DNA from: Archilochus colubris
Taxonomy: Eukaryota > Chordata > Aves > Apodiformes > Trochilidae
Assembly: GCA_023079485.1 (NCBI GenBank)
Contig: CM041092.1
Location: 9,809,127-9,873,126 of the forward strand
DNA length: 64,000 bases
Direction of reading: 5' to 3'
Shown piece after piece: positions 27,326-39,700 of this stretch (its first letter is position 1; each line of letters starts with the position of its first letter). A model generated the notes under the pieces. The model had not been told where the DNA came from. It saw nothing but the letters and a program-made list of their open reading frames with translations, and ran no database searches. The position numbers and the translations under genes are program-made.

Positions 27326-30119
27326 GTGAGTGGGTGCTGACTTGGTTGAAGGTGTGAACAAGCATTTTTGTGGTTTAGGTTCCGTGCTGTTCATGGTAAG
27401 CAATGAACTGGTTACATTCTTTGGTGTTTTGTAGCATTTCAAAAAGTTCCACCAAAAAGGAAAACTGAAGTGGACTTTCTGAGCAATTTCCTGTTTTAAC
27501 TTTAGGAAAGAAAAAGAAAAACACAGGAACCAGCCCTGGCTATGAACAGGGACACCCTGAGCTATGGTGTTGAGATGAAATAACTGCTTTCAGGTAAAGC
27601 ATGTTGGCACAGTTACAGCTACTTGGCCATCTTCCCAGCTCCACTGGCACAGGTCTCTTCCAACCTTGCCAGTATTGGTGTCCCTGATTCCTTGAATGCT
27701 GAGCCTTGGTCAGGTAAAATTGTCATGGCTATCAAAGGGTCTTTGGGTTAGAGTCTTAAAGAGTGTTTGATCCCCCACCTCATGCAAAATGTTGTATTAT
27801 CCCTTAAAATTTCCCCTTAGAAGAAGGAAAGCTCCTGCAGGGCTGGGTGGAATTTGATCTTTGGACAGAATTCGTGTCACAGGCACTGTGGACATCTTCC
27901 AAAAGGAGCAGGAAGCTTCTTGGACTCTGTGTTGAAAATGGCTTTGCTGGAGGCTTTGAGGGGAGCTGCAGTGGTGGTGGTGGAGAGGTCAGGATGATTT
28001 TCCTAGCTCCCTTTTCCTCCCCATCTTCATTCCTTCCCATCTCCTTTGAAAGCAAAATACTGCTGGAGCAAACACAAACAGAAATAAAGCCAGTAAATAA
28101 AAGAACAACTGAAACAGCTGGAAGCTAGCATAAAAGGGAGGGGAGGAGAAGTTGGGGTCGGCAGAGAGCTCCCTGGGCAGCAGACAGTCATATGTCGAGC
28201 TGTTTGCAGATTCAGGCTTTTGCTATAAATTTCCAGAGCCAGGGGCTGGTAAAGCTTTGCAGTTCCAAGGGACCCTCTTCTTGCCGGAATCTCCAGCAGC
28301 TCTTGTGAGGCTGCACTAACCCCTTCCAGCACTCATGCATAAACAGGCATCAGGCTTTAATGGGGGCTTTTTCTTTCCACTTTCTCTGCTTGCTATTGTT
28401 GCACTGAGTCCAGCCTTTCTTCCTGGTCTTTGTGTTAACCCTTTCCTCCGTGGGACCCATTGAATTGACTGTTAATTAGCTGCTGCCTTAGCCAGGTGCC
28501 ACCCGCAGATCCTGGAAAAGCCCAGTGTGTATGTTTGCCTATATGTGCTTTTTTTTTTTCTTTTTTAACTGAAGAAACATGTTGCATTTATTAACTGTTT
28601 TACCCTGAGGGTAAGCTGTTGAAGAAAGAGAAGGGCTGTCCTTTTAAAAAGTGAGCATTGAGTTGTAGTGGGCTGTGGTGCTGACCCAGCCAGCAGCTGG
28701 GTTTATAATGAAGTTTGGCTCCATCCCTTACTGACCAGATAAAGCCCCTGTCAAAGGCAGTGAGATGCTGAACCAAAAATAGGATTTTATGATGATAACA
28801 GTGTCCTGAATATGTTTCTGTTGCTTCAGAAAAAAAGAAAAAGAATACATCTGGGATTTCAACCAACACCAAAGTTGAGCAGCAGCCCTTTAGTTCTGGT
28901 GATATACAAGCTTCATCAAGGCTAGCATGACCTCAGAAATGAGTATAGCTGGAGCAAGGTTGGAGAGAAGGGATGTGGACATGGCCTGTAATATGAGTAA
29001 AAGCAGGGGAAGGGAAGCCAGATGTTAAGGAAGTGCTGGGCACTGGAGATTTCTGATGGCTGGGTTGGAATTGCTGTGCACCAGGCTGAGCGATTCCAGC
29101 CAAGGAAGGTGGGCTGGAACACCAGGGAAAACTTTTGACCCTGGAAAATAAATTACAGCCATGTATGAGAGGGTTGGAAGGTCCTGAGCTCAGAAGAGGT
29201 GCTTGAATGCTTTTAAAGGTACTGAGTTCTCTCTCTTTCTGAAAATCTGATCTAAGTGACAAACCTAAAAGGTAAGGGTGATGCTGGAGGTAAAGCCAAC
29301 AATGGGGACTGCAGCAGGGCTTGTTCAGAGGCTTGGGCCCTCCCTCTGTCCTAAGCAGGATGGGTTTGGGTTTTTTTCCTTTTCAGTGGGGCTGAATCCT
29401 GTGCACAAAACTTCCCTGAGTTTAGGGAGGGTGAATGCCACCTGCCACTGGCACCCACCAGGCAGATAAGGGCAGCGTGTGCTGCTTTCTGAGGGTGTGA
29501 TTTATCTTCCAGGCTGTGTTGCCTTTGGAGGTTTGTTCTTTGGTTGTTGCTTGGGAGGACCAGAGGTTTTAAAGATAAATGTTCTGAGAATTAAAATGTG
29601 AGCTTGATGCTGGTAATAAATCATCTGTTGCAAGCCCCAGGGGTTCAATTTTGAAACGCCTTTTTGTTTGTTTGTTTTTTTTTGTTACAGGAGTGCTGGT
29701 TTTTTTGGTTTTTTTTTTTAAAGCATGTAATTCCAAAACATGCAAATAGGTGGTGATCACTGGCCCATGGTGGCTGAATCATGGTTTGACCTTGTTCTTT
29801 TTAAATCAGAGCACAAAATCAGTGATCCATGTTGGAACCTGGTGATGAAGCAGAACCTGATCAATCCAGCCCCAGGATGAGGCAGGTCTTCTTCAGAGAA
29901 GTGTTAACAGGATTTGTAAATTTGGCAATTACATTAAGTAGATCAGTAGGAGGTGCATGTTCTTTCTTTTAATTTGTGATTAATCTACAGATTCATTGAT
30001 CACTAGTGACTAGGAGCAGATAGATCCTTTTTCTCTCTGGATTAATCTTCACAGTGTGAGTTGATCTTTATTTAGGTGTGTTTTTTTGTTCTTGTTTATG
30101 TTTTTTTTTTTCATTCTAG
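27326..30119 (+). other. SLC12A8: SLC12A8 intron 3
   Basis: A 2.8-kb phase-0 intron, donor GTGAGT, acceptor TTTTCATTCTAG. A piece near 27650-27700 (GGTCTCTTCCAACCTTG) resembles a decayed CR1 tail but is too short to call. T-rich stretches occur at about 28551-28566 and 29690-29720. No other gene is seen. Confidence 0.8.
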
Positions 30120-30311
30120 GGAAACACTGGCATTATAATGGGAATGTTTCTGGTGTCCTTTGTCATCCTGGTTGCCCTGGTCACCGTCTTGTCTGGAATT
30201 GGGGTGTGTGAGAAGTGCAGCATCGGAAGTGGAGGAGTCTACTCCATGATTTCTACTGTCCTTGGAGGTCAAGTAGGGGGGACGATTGGCCTCCTTTATA
30301 TTTTTGGCCAG
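30120..30311 (+). CDS. SLC12A8: SLC12A8 exon 4: transmembrane helix 2 and start of helix 3
   Basis: A 192-nt, phase 0/0 exon encoding 64 residues (about 74-137). A hydrophobic helix ([20 protein letters not shown]) is followed by the conserved glycine-rich re-entrant segment [11 protein letters not shown] and the beginning of helix 3 ([12 protein letters not shown]). Acceptor is CATTCTAG, donor is GTAATT. Two cysteines at residues 103 and 106 (CEKC) sit between helix 2 and the SGG motif, where my recollection of human SLC12A8 has glycine and serine. The frame is intact. Confidence 0.96.
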
Positions 30312-33300
30312 GTAATTAAAAAAAAAAGTTGCTTAAAGAAAATTTAGAAACTTTTAAATGCAGACATTAATCTTGTGCTTTGCTGCCATGGGAAGTAAAA
30401 TCCAAGTAATGCTCCAGTATGCAGGACAGCTTGGGAAAGCATCACAGGGAGCTCTCAGACAACTCTGCTCCCTGAGGGTGAGCCTGTGTATGGCCATACA
30501 CTGCCTGGTATGGACCATGATGGTGGAGGAATGGGCTATCTGAACAAGCCAACCATGCAGGCCATCCCTCCCATCCTAAATTATCCCCATTGCCAGGACA
30601 TGCCCTTGCTAGTGAGCAACTTGACTTAAATCAAAGTCAGAGATGGCCACCCAGAGCACAGTGAGGGCTATGGGCAGGAAGGTTGGCCTTGGGGTGCTCC
30701 TTGTGCCCCTAGGGACTAGGCAAGCCTTGGCTGCTTCTCTGCTTCATTTCCAGCAGAAGTGGAAATGGTACAGAAGCAGAGCTTGAGATCCAAAAGTCAC
30801 AGTTCTGGGCTTTCTGAAAGACCTCAAGGAGCTGTCATGGTGGTGACGCACTGAAATATACAAGTATTAAACATAAAGTATGGAGAGTAATCTCTTAAAC
30901 CTGCAGTAACACAGCCCCCCCCCCCTAAAGTTGTTATGAATAGTTTAAAATGTGGTGAGCAGAGAGACATTTTTATGGAGGTTTGTTTTTAACTGACTGG
31001 CTTGCAACAATCTCCGAAAACCCTTAAAAACCCCCAAACTGAAAATAATCCCCTCCTTCTCCTTTCACTCCAGATTAAAACAAGCCTCCATAAAACACAA
31101 ACTGAACGCAGTTACAAGCCAAGATATGGAAATGGGCCACACATGAGAATCCTTCCTGTCATATTTTCCACTCCTGCTCTGTGAGCGGGCTCTGTCTGGG
31201 AAAGCAATCAGGTTGCAGCCTGTCCTGAGGGTCGTAAAATCTGGGCTTGGCAGCCCCAGCCCCTGCCCAGGCACCCTGGGTGCATGGGGGCTGTGGGGTG
31301 GGAGCTGGCAGCTGCCTTAGGAACGTGCTGCCTGCTGCCAAAAGCTGATGCCTTTCCCTTCTCTTTGGTTGTGCTTCTTCTGCCCAAAGTGCTTGGCATC
31401 AGCTGCAGGCTTCTCCCCCTCTAGAAGATGCACTCTGGACACTGTCACCTCCATCATGAGGTGATCACAGACAGAAGTTGAGTTGTTCCTCATTCCTTGG
31501 TCTGGTGGGCAAGTGGGGACAGAGTAGCTACATGCTGCTGATGATGAGAGGGAGATGAGGGGTTGCTCAGGGCCCTGGGGCTGCTGCAGAGATTGGTCAT
31601 GTTGTACCAGCCAAGGTGGGCTGGGACCTGGGTGGGCTTTGCTGTCCTCCTGAGCTCCAGAGGAGAGGCTTAATCAGGTTGCCCTAAATGATCCAGCAGA
31701 CATCTCCTAGATCCTGTGGAACTAGCCACGTGTTTGGTCACCACAGCTCTAACCCTGAGGCCAGGGTTTGGTGCAGTCTCCTTTCCTGGCATTGCTCACT
31801 CTAAAACTTGTCTGCACAGGCAGAGGTTTCTCAGGGTCCAGCCCTAAAATCCCAAAGACAGGGGCAGTACTTGTCTGGGTGTTGAAAAGCAATTATGTTC
31901 CTCACCCAGCACAGTGTGCAGGAATGATGGAGGTCTGATTTCTGCAAATTTCAGCCTGGAACTCAGCTCTGATTTCAAGACACAGGTGCCATTGCTGTGT
32001 GTGGGGCAGTGGGGTGTCTGTGGGCACCTGGCCCTTTTCTTTTGATGATGATACTCATGGTTCATCAGAAGAAAGGCTTAAAGGAGGCTTGAGGTGCTGA
32101 GATTGTTGGAGGCTCTCTCTGCTCTGCTCCCTTCAGTGTCTTTCTTGCATCTTTTCATCCTTGGCATGAAAGAAAACTTTTTTAGTCAAGAAAACTTTAC
32201 TCCTTCAAACATTGATATTGGGGAGGTGAGGGTAGACAATAGTGCTTTCCATCTCGAGAGCTTTTCTTCATGTGAGAGGCAAGAGCTGCACCTGGTATTA
32301 ATGTGTTTGTTGGAGTTAGATTCTCTTTGGGGTTTTTTATTCCAGGTCTCAAGTGCATTTTTTTGTGGGAGCTGTTTTCCAGAGAAGGCAATAGTATAGG
32401 ATGTGGAAGGTCTGCTAAGTGGTGGGGTAGACCATGCTAAACATAAGTAAACAAGAATATATCCACTCATATGGGGACTATTTTGCAGATTCTGAGACTC
32501 CTCTGGTTGATGGCATTCATGGTGCCAGCAGGAAGGGGAGACTTTCAGGGTGTAGTTCACCTGATCTGTGCTAGGTGTCTACCTGTGGGGAAAGTGAATC
32601 CTTCTTCAGGACTCCAGATTATCGGTGTCAGAGTCTGACCAGGTGAATCCCACACACCTTGCTTGTTGAAAACTCTGAACTTGCAGCTCCTGGCGTGGGT
32701 CAGGTCTCCCTGGACACCCGTGGTGGAGTGAGGCTGAGTCAGTCCAATGGGGTCTGCAGCAAAGGAGTCTGCTCTGACTCTTGCTGGCTTGGGTGAGAGT
32801 TTTTTCTCTTCCTGTTGGGTGGGACAAGGCCACCCTACCTATGCTCGTGGGCAGCTGTGTTCCACAACATGGTTTGCTGAGATGCTGTGCATTGGAAAAG
32901 GTTGCTGCTGAAATGTCAGCTAGTGGGAATCTCTGGAAGGAAATCTCCTGGTATTTAGGACTGCTCAGCCCCACAGTGGGGTTGGAGGCCTGAACTTGTG
33001 CTGCAGATGTCCTGTCCTGTAGACTCTCAGCCCCTCAGGACAGTGTGTATCCTGCCTCTCAGCAAGACAAATAAAGGGGCATGGCTTGCATGATGGGCTC
33101 TCCTTAAAAGTGCAGGCTCCATTCCAGCAACGAGATGGGGAGCCGGTGAAACATCAGACTTTACATCCAAACTAAACACTGAGTTAAAAATAACCCCTGG
33201 GAGGCAATGGAGGGGGAAGCAAGCTGCCATTAGACAGGCAGGTGGTGAACTGGAACCTTGAGAAACAGAATTCATCCTTTTCATCCTCAGAGAAGCCAGC

Positions 33301-33555
33301 GTGATGTCTCCTAGAGGGTAAATTTTAAAGCAGTGGAAAGTTACTGGGGTGCTGGCTCTAGTACCCAAACTTCTCTGCATGCATGCTGCCTTGTCTCGCA
33401 GCAATAAGGCTCAGTCTCTGTGGGCCAAAGTAACATTAAAGATTGTATTGTGATAGCAAATGTCTGTCTGAACAGAGACCTCTCAGCCTGGCATGGGGGC
33501 TGTGGCTAGGGACCCCTTGTTCCCCCCAGGGCACTCACAGAGCTCTGTTCTCCAG
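30312..33555 (+). other. SLC12A8: SLC12A8 intron 4
   Basis: A 3.2-kb phase-0 intron, donor GTAATT, acceptor TGTTCTCCAG. It holds a C-run at 30917-30926 and otherwise unique-looking sequence. No gene or transposon is recognised. Confidence 0.8.
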
Positions 33556-33787
33556 TGCGTTGCAGGTGCCATGTACATCACTGGCTTTGCAGAGTCCATT
33601 GCAGATGTGCTGAGCCTCAGCAACATCTGGGCAGTGCGTGGGATCTCCCTGGCTGTCCTGCTGGGCCTGTTGGGGATCAACCTGGCCGGGGTGAAGTGGA
33701 TCATCAGGCTCCAGCTCCTGCTGCTCTTCCTGCTGGCTGTCTCGACGCTGGACTTTGTCATTGGGTCCTTTACACACCTTGATCCAG
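33556..33787 (+). CDS. SLC12A8: SLC12A8 exon 5: transmembrane helices 3 to 5
   Basis: A 232-nt exon entering in phase 0 and leaving in phase 1, covering about residues 138-214 plus the first base of 215. It completes helix 3 ([15 protein letters not shown]), gives the short loop [10 protein letters not shown], then two closely spaced helices ([19 protein letters not shown] and [20 protein letters not shown]), ending THLDP. Acceptor is TTCTCCAG, donor is GTAAAA. The exon has higher third-position G+C than exons 2-4. The open frame runs on into the intron and a CR1 copy for about 200 nt, but the donor and the conserved HLDP end mark the true boundary. Confidence 0.96.
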
Positions 33788-33944
33788 GTAAAACTGGGGG
33801 CTTTTCACACTGGGGTCAAGAGGTGTCCATCCCCTGTGGTTTTCTCGGGTGTTTTTGTGCACTTCAATGCTTACACATGTCTCCTGTCCTTTGGTACCTT
33901 TTTTTATTTTTTTTTTTTTTTGAGATGACCTGTAATTTTACAAG

Positions 33945-34183
33945 AAGCAAGTATTTAGGTTGGACATTAGAAAGAATTTCTTTACCGAGACGGTGATCAA
34001 GCATTGGAATGGGCTGCCCTGGGAAGGAGTGGATTCTCCATCCCTGGAGATATTTAAAAAGAGACTGGATGTGGCACTCAGTGCCATGATCTAGTAACTG
34101 CAGCAGTAGTAGATCAAGAGTTGGACTTGATGATCTCTGAGGTCGCTTCCAACCCAGCCAATTCTATGATTCTATGATTCTAT
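33945..34183 (+). mobile_element. CR1 LINE, 5'-truncated 3' end
   Basis: A typical CR1 terminal segment. The wording TTGGACATTAGAAAGAATTT, GGGCTGCCCTGGGAAGGAGT, TCCCTGGAGATATTTAAA and TTGGACTTGATGATCTCTGA appears in order. It ends in CTTCCAACCC and two and a half copies of ATTCTATG, the CR1 3' microsatellite. Orientation is sense. It is 5' truncated with no open frame, so it is a dead fossil. It begins about 160 nt after the exon 5 donor. Confidence 0.93.
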
Positions 34184-35244
34184 TTCCAGAGGATGACTGA
34201 AGATGCCTCAGTAATTTGGGTGTTCAGGCTCAGGAATCAAGCTCTCAGTGTGTGCACTTACACTTGTATTGCACTCAGAGGTTTTCCAGCATGGTTGCAT
34301 TTGTAGTTGCTGCTTGTAGCCTTCTCCTGTCTAACTCCACATTAACCATTGTACCCCTGAAAATGGAGGATTGCGACTTTGATTTAAGGAGGCTTTCTCC
34401 CCAGAGGCCCCTGAAGTCACTTAGAGCCTGCAGCTGGGCCACAAGTGCTGGCCTTGGGCTGCACACTGGTTGGTGCTGGGAAGCTGAGAAAGGAGCTGGG
34501 CGGGCTGGGGCAGGTGGCTGCTGGGCTTTCAAGGAGCCCTGGGTTCAGATCTCCTCTGTTAGCCTTCCCCAACCTGACTTCAGACTACACTGGTGGCTTC
34601 AGCTTGGAGAAGGTGGAGGTCTGGGACTTCCCTTGCAGCCTTGCTTGCACCCTGAGCCCCCTTCCCCTGGCTCCATGCTCATCCCAGGAGGTGTCTGCAG
34701 GGAAACTCAGCTCAGGATACAGGAGCTGGGGAAGGGGTCCGTGTGTGCCCCAGCGGCAGCTTCAGCAATAATGAAGTGTAATTAGCTGTGTAAACAGAAG
34801 GTGTCACCTTCTTCTTGGCTTCCCCTGTGTCCCGCAGCATCTTAGTGGGTTGCAAAGGACCTGCTAAAGCTGGTTTAAAGGAAAGATCGTCAGTTTTGCT
34901 TTACAGGGAGGGGAGAGGTGAGTGCCATGGGTGTTGGTGGTGTGATGGTGTGGCTGTCTCTTCCCACCACTGTGCTATTTTGTGCTGAGAGGATGGTGTG
35001 TGAGGACACATGAAGCTGCTACACCAGCATCTGTCCCTCTCTGGGAGAGAGCCTTGTGTTTGCAGGTTCTGTTTAGCATGTGTGAAATGCCCCAAATGAA
35101 AGCTGGTAAAAACCTCATCAGACACTCACAAACAAGAAGAAAGGGAGGACAGTTGTGCTTGGTGTGTTCTGCAGAGAGCAACTGAGCTGCTCCAAACAGC
35201 TGCCTCTCATAGGAAGTTGATTTTGAAAGGAAATGGTGTGGAGG

Positions 35245-35264
35245 GTGTGTGTGTGTGTGTGTGT
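35245..35264 (+). repeat. (GT)n microsatellite
   Basis: About ten GT units within SLC12A8 intron 5. Confidence 0.85.
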
Positions 35265-36632
35265 TGCATTTCAGTTGTGCTTGGAGGGCACCTTTAGTGT
35301 GAACCTAGAGACCTGTCTAATAGTAGAGTGAAAACAAATACTCGGGGTGAGACCTGATGGTAGGAAAGTGAACCATGGGACCAGGAGGAGAGAATGAGAG
35401 GAATACAAACGTCAGCAGGAAACACGCCTGAGCTGAGGTCAACGTAGTTGTCTTTGATTTCCTCCACTGCTGGGCACTATGTCATTTTCTTCTGACAGAA
35501 AATAGAGCAAGGAAGGGAAACGAGGCAGCTGAGTGTTGCAGATGCTGCCGTTTAGCCCTAGCTGGCTAAGAGAGGAGGATTTCCAGTGTGTGGAAGAACA
35601 TCAGGCTGATGGTGGCCCAGGCACCAGTACCCCAGAGCAGTGGTGGCCTTCCAGTGGGTCCTGAAGGCTGATTTGGTGGAGCTGTGGAGCTTTTCTGCTT
35701 TTAAAGACCGCTTCCGAGTGAGAAAACTCTTTCCATCCAGGCTGAACGATTGGTTCCTCCCCAGTCCTGCATTTCCCCAGAAGGCCTCTGAGTGGTGTGT
35801 CAGCACCAACGCTGAGTGCTGGGCTCTAGGAAGCCTCCTCACTTCTCTTGCACGCTTTCTGCAACGCTTGGATGGATGCTTGTCTCTTGGGTGAGACAGC
35901 ACCCATCAGCAAAGCATCACTCCTGCACGAAGCTCCGTCCTTGGGAGTCAGCTGATGGCAATGGTGTAGTGGGGTGGACCTGAAGCTAGAACCCAGGGGA
36001 CCCACTTGAGACCCTTTGAGGTGGGCAGTCGACTGATGACTCTCTGCAGGCTCCACATGTGTGCAGTTGTTTTGGGTCCTGGTTCTGCAGCAGTGACTGA
36101 GATGCAAAGGGCAGCGTGCCGGGAGAGGTGATTTTTGAGGAGGGACTTGTGAGCTGGAAGGATTTCAGCTGACATCTTGTCTGGCCCGCTGCCTCGTTTT
36201 ATGACAAGTTTATGGGGTTTCAGCTCACAGCCTCAGGTCTTGGTCTCTGAACCTGTAAAACGGGCCTCATGCAGTCATCCTGCCTCCCCTGCTCCTGCCA
36301 TGGCAGCTTCTCCCTCCCAGAACATTCCCAAGTGCTGCGCACATACCACAGGGCTGCGCATCTGCCAAGCAGCAGTTATTTGGGTTTAAATAATCTCCAG
36401 GAATGCCTGTCCATCTTGAAGGTCTTAAACGGCTGCCTTTGTGTGGTTGCTCTGGGTGGAGTCCCCTGCTCTTCTCCCCATTCCCTCAGCTCACACCCAG
36501 GCACACACCAAATCGGATATTGTCCAAGCACTCACTCCCTTCCTGTGGTTTGCCTTTATTTTTAGCCTGAGGATGGAGTGTGTTTACACAAAAGGGGGCT
36601 TCTCAGCAGGACTTCCCGCTGCTTTCTCTCCT

Positions 36633-36722
36633 CTCTTTTTTTTTGTTTGATTGTTTGTTTGTTTGTTTTTGGGGTTTTTTGGGTTTTTTGTTTTGTTGGA
36701 GTTTTTTGTTTGTTTTTTGTTT
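36633..36722 (+). repeat. T/G-rich simple tract
   Basis: About 90 nt made almost only of T and G, with (GTTT) units and G-runs embedded in T-runs. It lies in SLC12A8 intron 5. Confidence 0.8.
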
Positions 36723-39700
36723 CTTTCTCCCCATTTCCATGCTGTGCTCCTGCTCCCAGAGCCGAAGCCCAGAGCTGGGACTGGAGGAGCTGATTGTTCC
36801 CTGCCAGGCTGCCTGTCCCTCTGCCTGACCCTTAGGGCTTTTACTTTTCCCGCAGGGTGGGGTGGGACTGGTTGTTTTTTTCTTGTTGTTTTTTTTTTTT
36901 TTTTTTTTTGGAGTTAATCCTAAATCCTCCCCTTGGCCCCAGCCTGCTCTTTCCCCAGGGTCTGGTCACTGTCCCATGCTGGGACCTTGGCCAGGGATGG
37001 GCAGTGAGGAGAGTGGCTCTCTGTGCTGTCTGCAAACCCGCCCTGTCCAGCTGCCTCTGGCCACTCACACTAAAAATCAGTCCCACCTTCAGACCCCAGA
37101 TCCCCGTGCTTCTTCCTCAGGACAGAAAACGTGGGTATTTTCTCTCCGAGGCACAACTTACTCCTTACCAGCCCTAACCCAGGTAAATTGAAATCAGGCT
37201 GTGCTCAACTTCTCAGCCCAGGACGGAGACCCAGCGCTTGCTACACAATTCCATCGCAGCCCTGTAGGGTTTCCCCAGCTCATAAGCATTTGCATGGTAA
37301 TTCTGGGGGACCATACCTCAAAATTAGCCTGAGCTATTTTTGGGGGGAGCTGTAAATATGGTGCTCCTCTCCATGACCAGCCCCTCAGAACAGTATGTGA
37401 AACTTTTTGGCCTCCTCATGTCCTGAGTGTTAGAGTCACGGAAAGAGAAGATAAGCCTGCTGTTAATGCCCACTCTTTTATTTTCCTAGCATATCTCTGC
37501 TAATTTTTGTGTAGGGTGACTCCCAAATACTCCCTTTTCAATCAGGCGCCTGCTTTCCTGTTTTGGCAGCGGCTCTCAGGTGCCCTGGTAAAGCTGAGCA
37601 GGGTGGTGGGGAGGGGGGGCTGGTGTTAATTTGGTTGTTCTTTGTTGGGAAGATGAAAGGAATTGCAACACCAGCCAAAGGGGCCTGACAACAGCCTCTC
37701 AAAGGCCTGGGGGAGAAATAAATAAATTATTTTTTTGTTGGGAATTCAGTAATTGGGTCTCCTTGGGCTGGGCCATCTCCCTGTGCTGTGCAGCTGGTGG
37801 TGCCATGTGGCTGCAGTAATGGGCTTTGTGGGGCTGAGACCCTCTCCTCCTGGCTGGAAACTCAGAGAGTTCATTTCTTAGGGATGCAGGACTTGATTTT
37901 CTTATGGATGCAGGGCTTGGAAGGCACACTGCTGTCAGGGTGCTTCTGCTTGGGATTATTTTCCACGCAAACCACATCCTTCATCCTAAGACCCGCTTGG
38001 GTCTTAGCTGCTCACAAATAGCCCCGAAACCTCATTTATCATCCTCACTTTTTCCTCCGAGGGTGAGCCCTGTAGAGGATTCATCCCCCTCAGGTGCTCT
38101 GCTGATGCTCTCCCATGGGTACCACTGGTGAGGAGCTGTGGGGGATGAGCTTTGCCTGGGGATGCTCCAGCAGACAGAGAACCTGCAATTGTTAAAGTGA
38201 TTTATGTATATAAACAATCTGCTGTTGTAAGGATCCCTCAAATGGTGCCTTGGGGGCTTTGATGGATTGAATTAATTAAATACATTCCCACATATTTAAT
38301 ATGAAAGTGATAAAAGTGTCCTAGTCAGGGGGGTTTGTTGGGCTCTGGGTGGTTTTATTTTATTCTGGGGCATGAGGGGTGTGCCCCAATTTCATAAGAG
38401 AGGGTGCAGGAAGGATGTGTGTGTCAGAAGATGATCTGCAGCTAATCCCAGGGGTTTTATCCAGGCTGATTGCTGACTTCCTGGCCTGAGACACATCTGG
38501 AAACTGGCATCAAATTCCAAGTAGAAATCACCCAGTGAGAGGCAGCAGAAAAAAAAAAAATCCCACTTTGCTACTGAACCAGGTAGACACTGTGGTAAAT
38601 TAAAGCAGGAGGCTGTTAATGTGCTCTTTATTTATTAAAAAACACAGGATTGCTTTCTCCAGGTTTTTCCAATTATAGTGCATTGAATGGCCCTGACATC
38701 ACTCTTGAGCCAGGGCCAGCCTATTCAACAGTCTGGCGAAGACATTTATTAACTGGTTACCTGCCAATTGTCTGGGCTAGGAGCTGTGGGACAGATGTGT
38801 TTTGAAAAGTGATAACATTGTTAGGGGCCTTATTTAGATAGTGAGAGGAAAGCTACACTGCTCTGTCCAGACTCTCTGAAGTAGGTATTTAAAGCAGTTT
38901 ATTTAAATTGTTTGGGTTTTTTTTTTTGTGTGTGTTTGGTTTTTTGTTGTTTTTTTTTTCCAAAAACCCCCCATTGGTTGAGATATAACTTTGCTGCATG
39001 GTTCCACTCCAGTGACCTGTTTGTAGGCAGGTTTTCCCAGTGTCTCCTTGCTGGAGGACACCTGTCAGTAGGACTTTGTTGAGGAGCAGCAGCCTCACCT
39101 GCCAGCAGATGCTCAGGGTATTGGTAAGGCTGCTGCTCACCAGGGGCTGGGCTGGCATCCTTGTTCCACCAAGATCAGATGGAATTTCTCAGCCCACCAC
39201 CCTGAAGCATATCCCAGAAGGTGGGTTAGGAGGAGGGGGAAGAACTTGCGGGTCCTTGTCCTCCTTCATATGTGCCAGGCCATGCTGGGAATGCCCAGTT
39301 CACCTACCTGCTAACAAGTTTCCAGTGATGGATCCTTCACTGCATCCTTGGAGTCTCTGCTCTAGTCACAGCTGCCTCAGGCTAACTCTGGATTCCTGCA
39401 GTCAAACCCCACTGCTTCAGCTCTCCAGAGGACTTGGGGACCAGCTGGTGCCCTTTCTTTCACATGAAACCCTCTTCCTTGGAAGATCTCTTGTGCTCTG
39501 CTTCTCTTCTCCTTGCTGTGCCATCCAAGCTGCCCTGTGAGGCATGGGACTCAGCTGCCCTCTGCTCCATCCTCCTGAGCAGGATGAGGGTCCTCCTCTT
39601 GACAACCTAAAACATGGCACTTCATGGTGCTGCCAGGACCTGGCTGGCCCAGGTCCATCCCTGCATCAGGAAAGGGTTTGCTGAGGTTGTTATAGGTTTA

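Noticed and set aside
27650..27705. Possible CR1 remnant (GGTCTCTTCCAACCTTG)
   Set aside because: Only about 20 nt match the CR1 tail wording and the ATTCTATG end is not preserved, so it is not enough to call.
33493..33996. 167-codon open frame around SLC12A8 exon 5
   Set aside because: Its middle is the real exon, but both ends run into intron and towards a CR1 copy. The splice sites at 33556 and 33787 define the true limits.
34216..34785. 189-codon + strand frame in SLC12A8 intron 5
   Set aside because: No domain, no repeat structure, no splice partners. It is consistent with chance in GC-richer intron sequence.
39040..39540. 166-codon + strand frame in intron 5
   Set aside because: Composition is rich in S, L and C without a recognisable family. 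No flanking promoter or exon signals.
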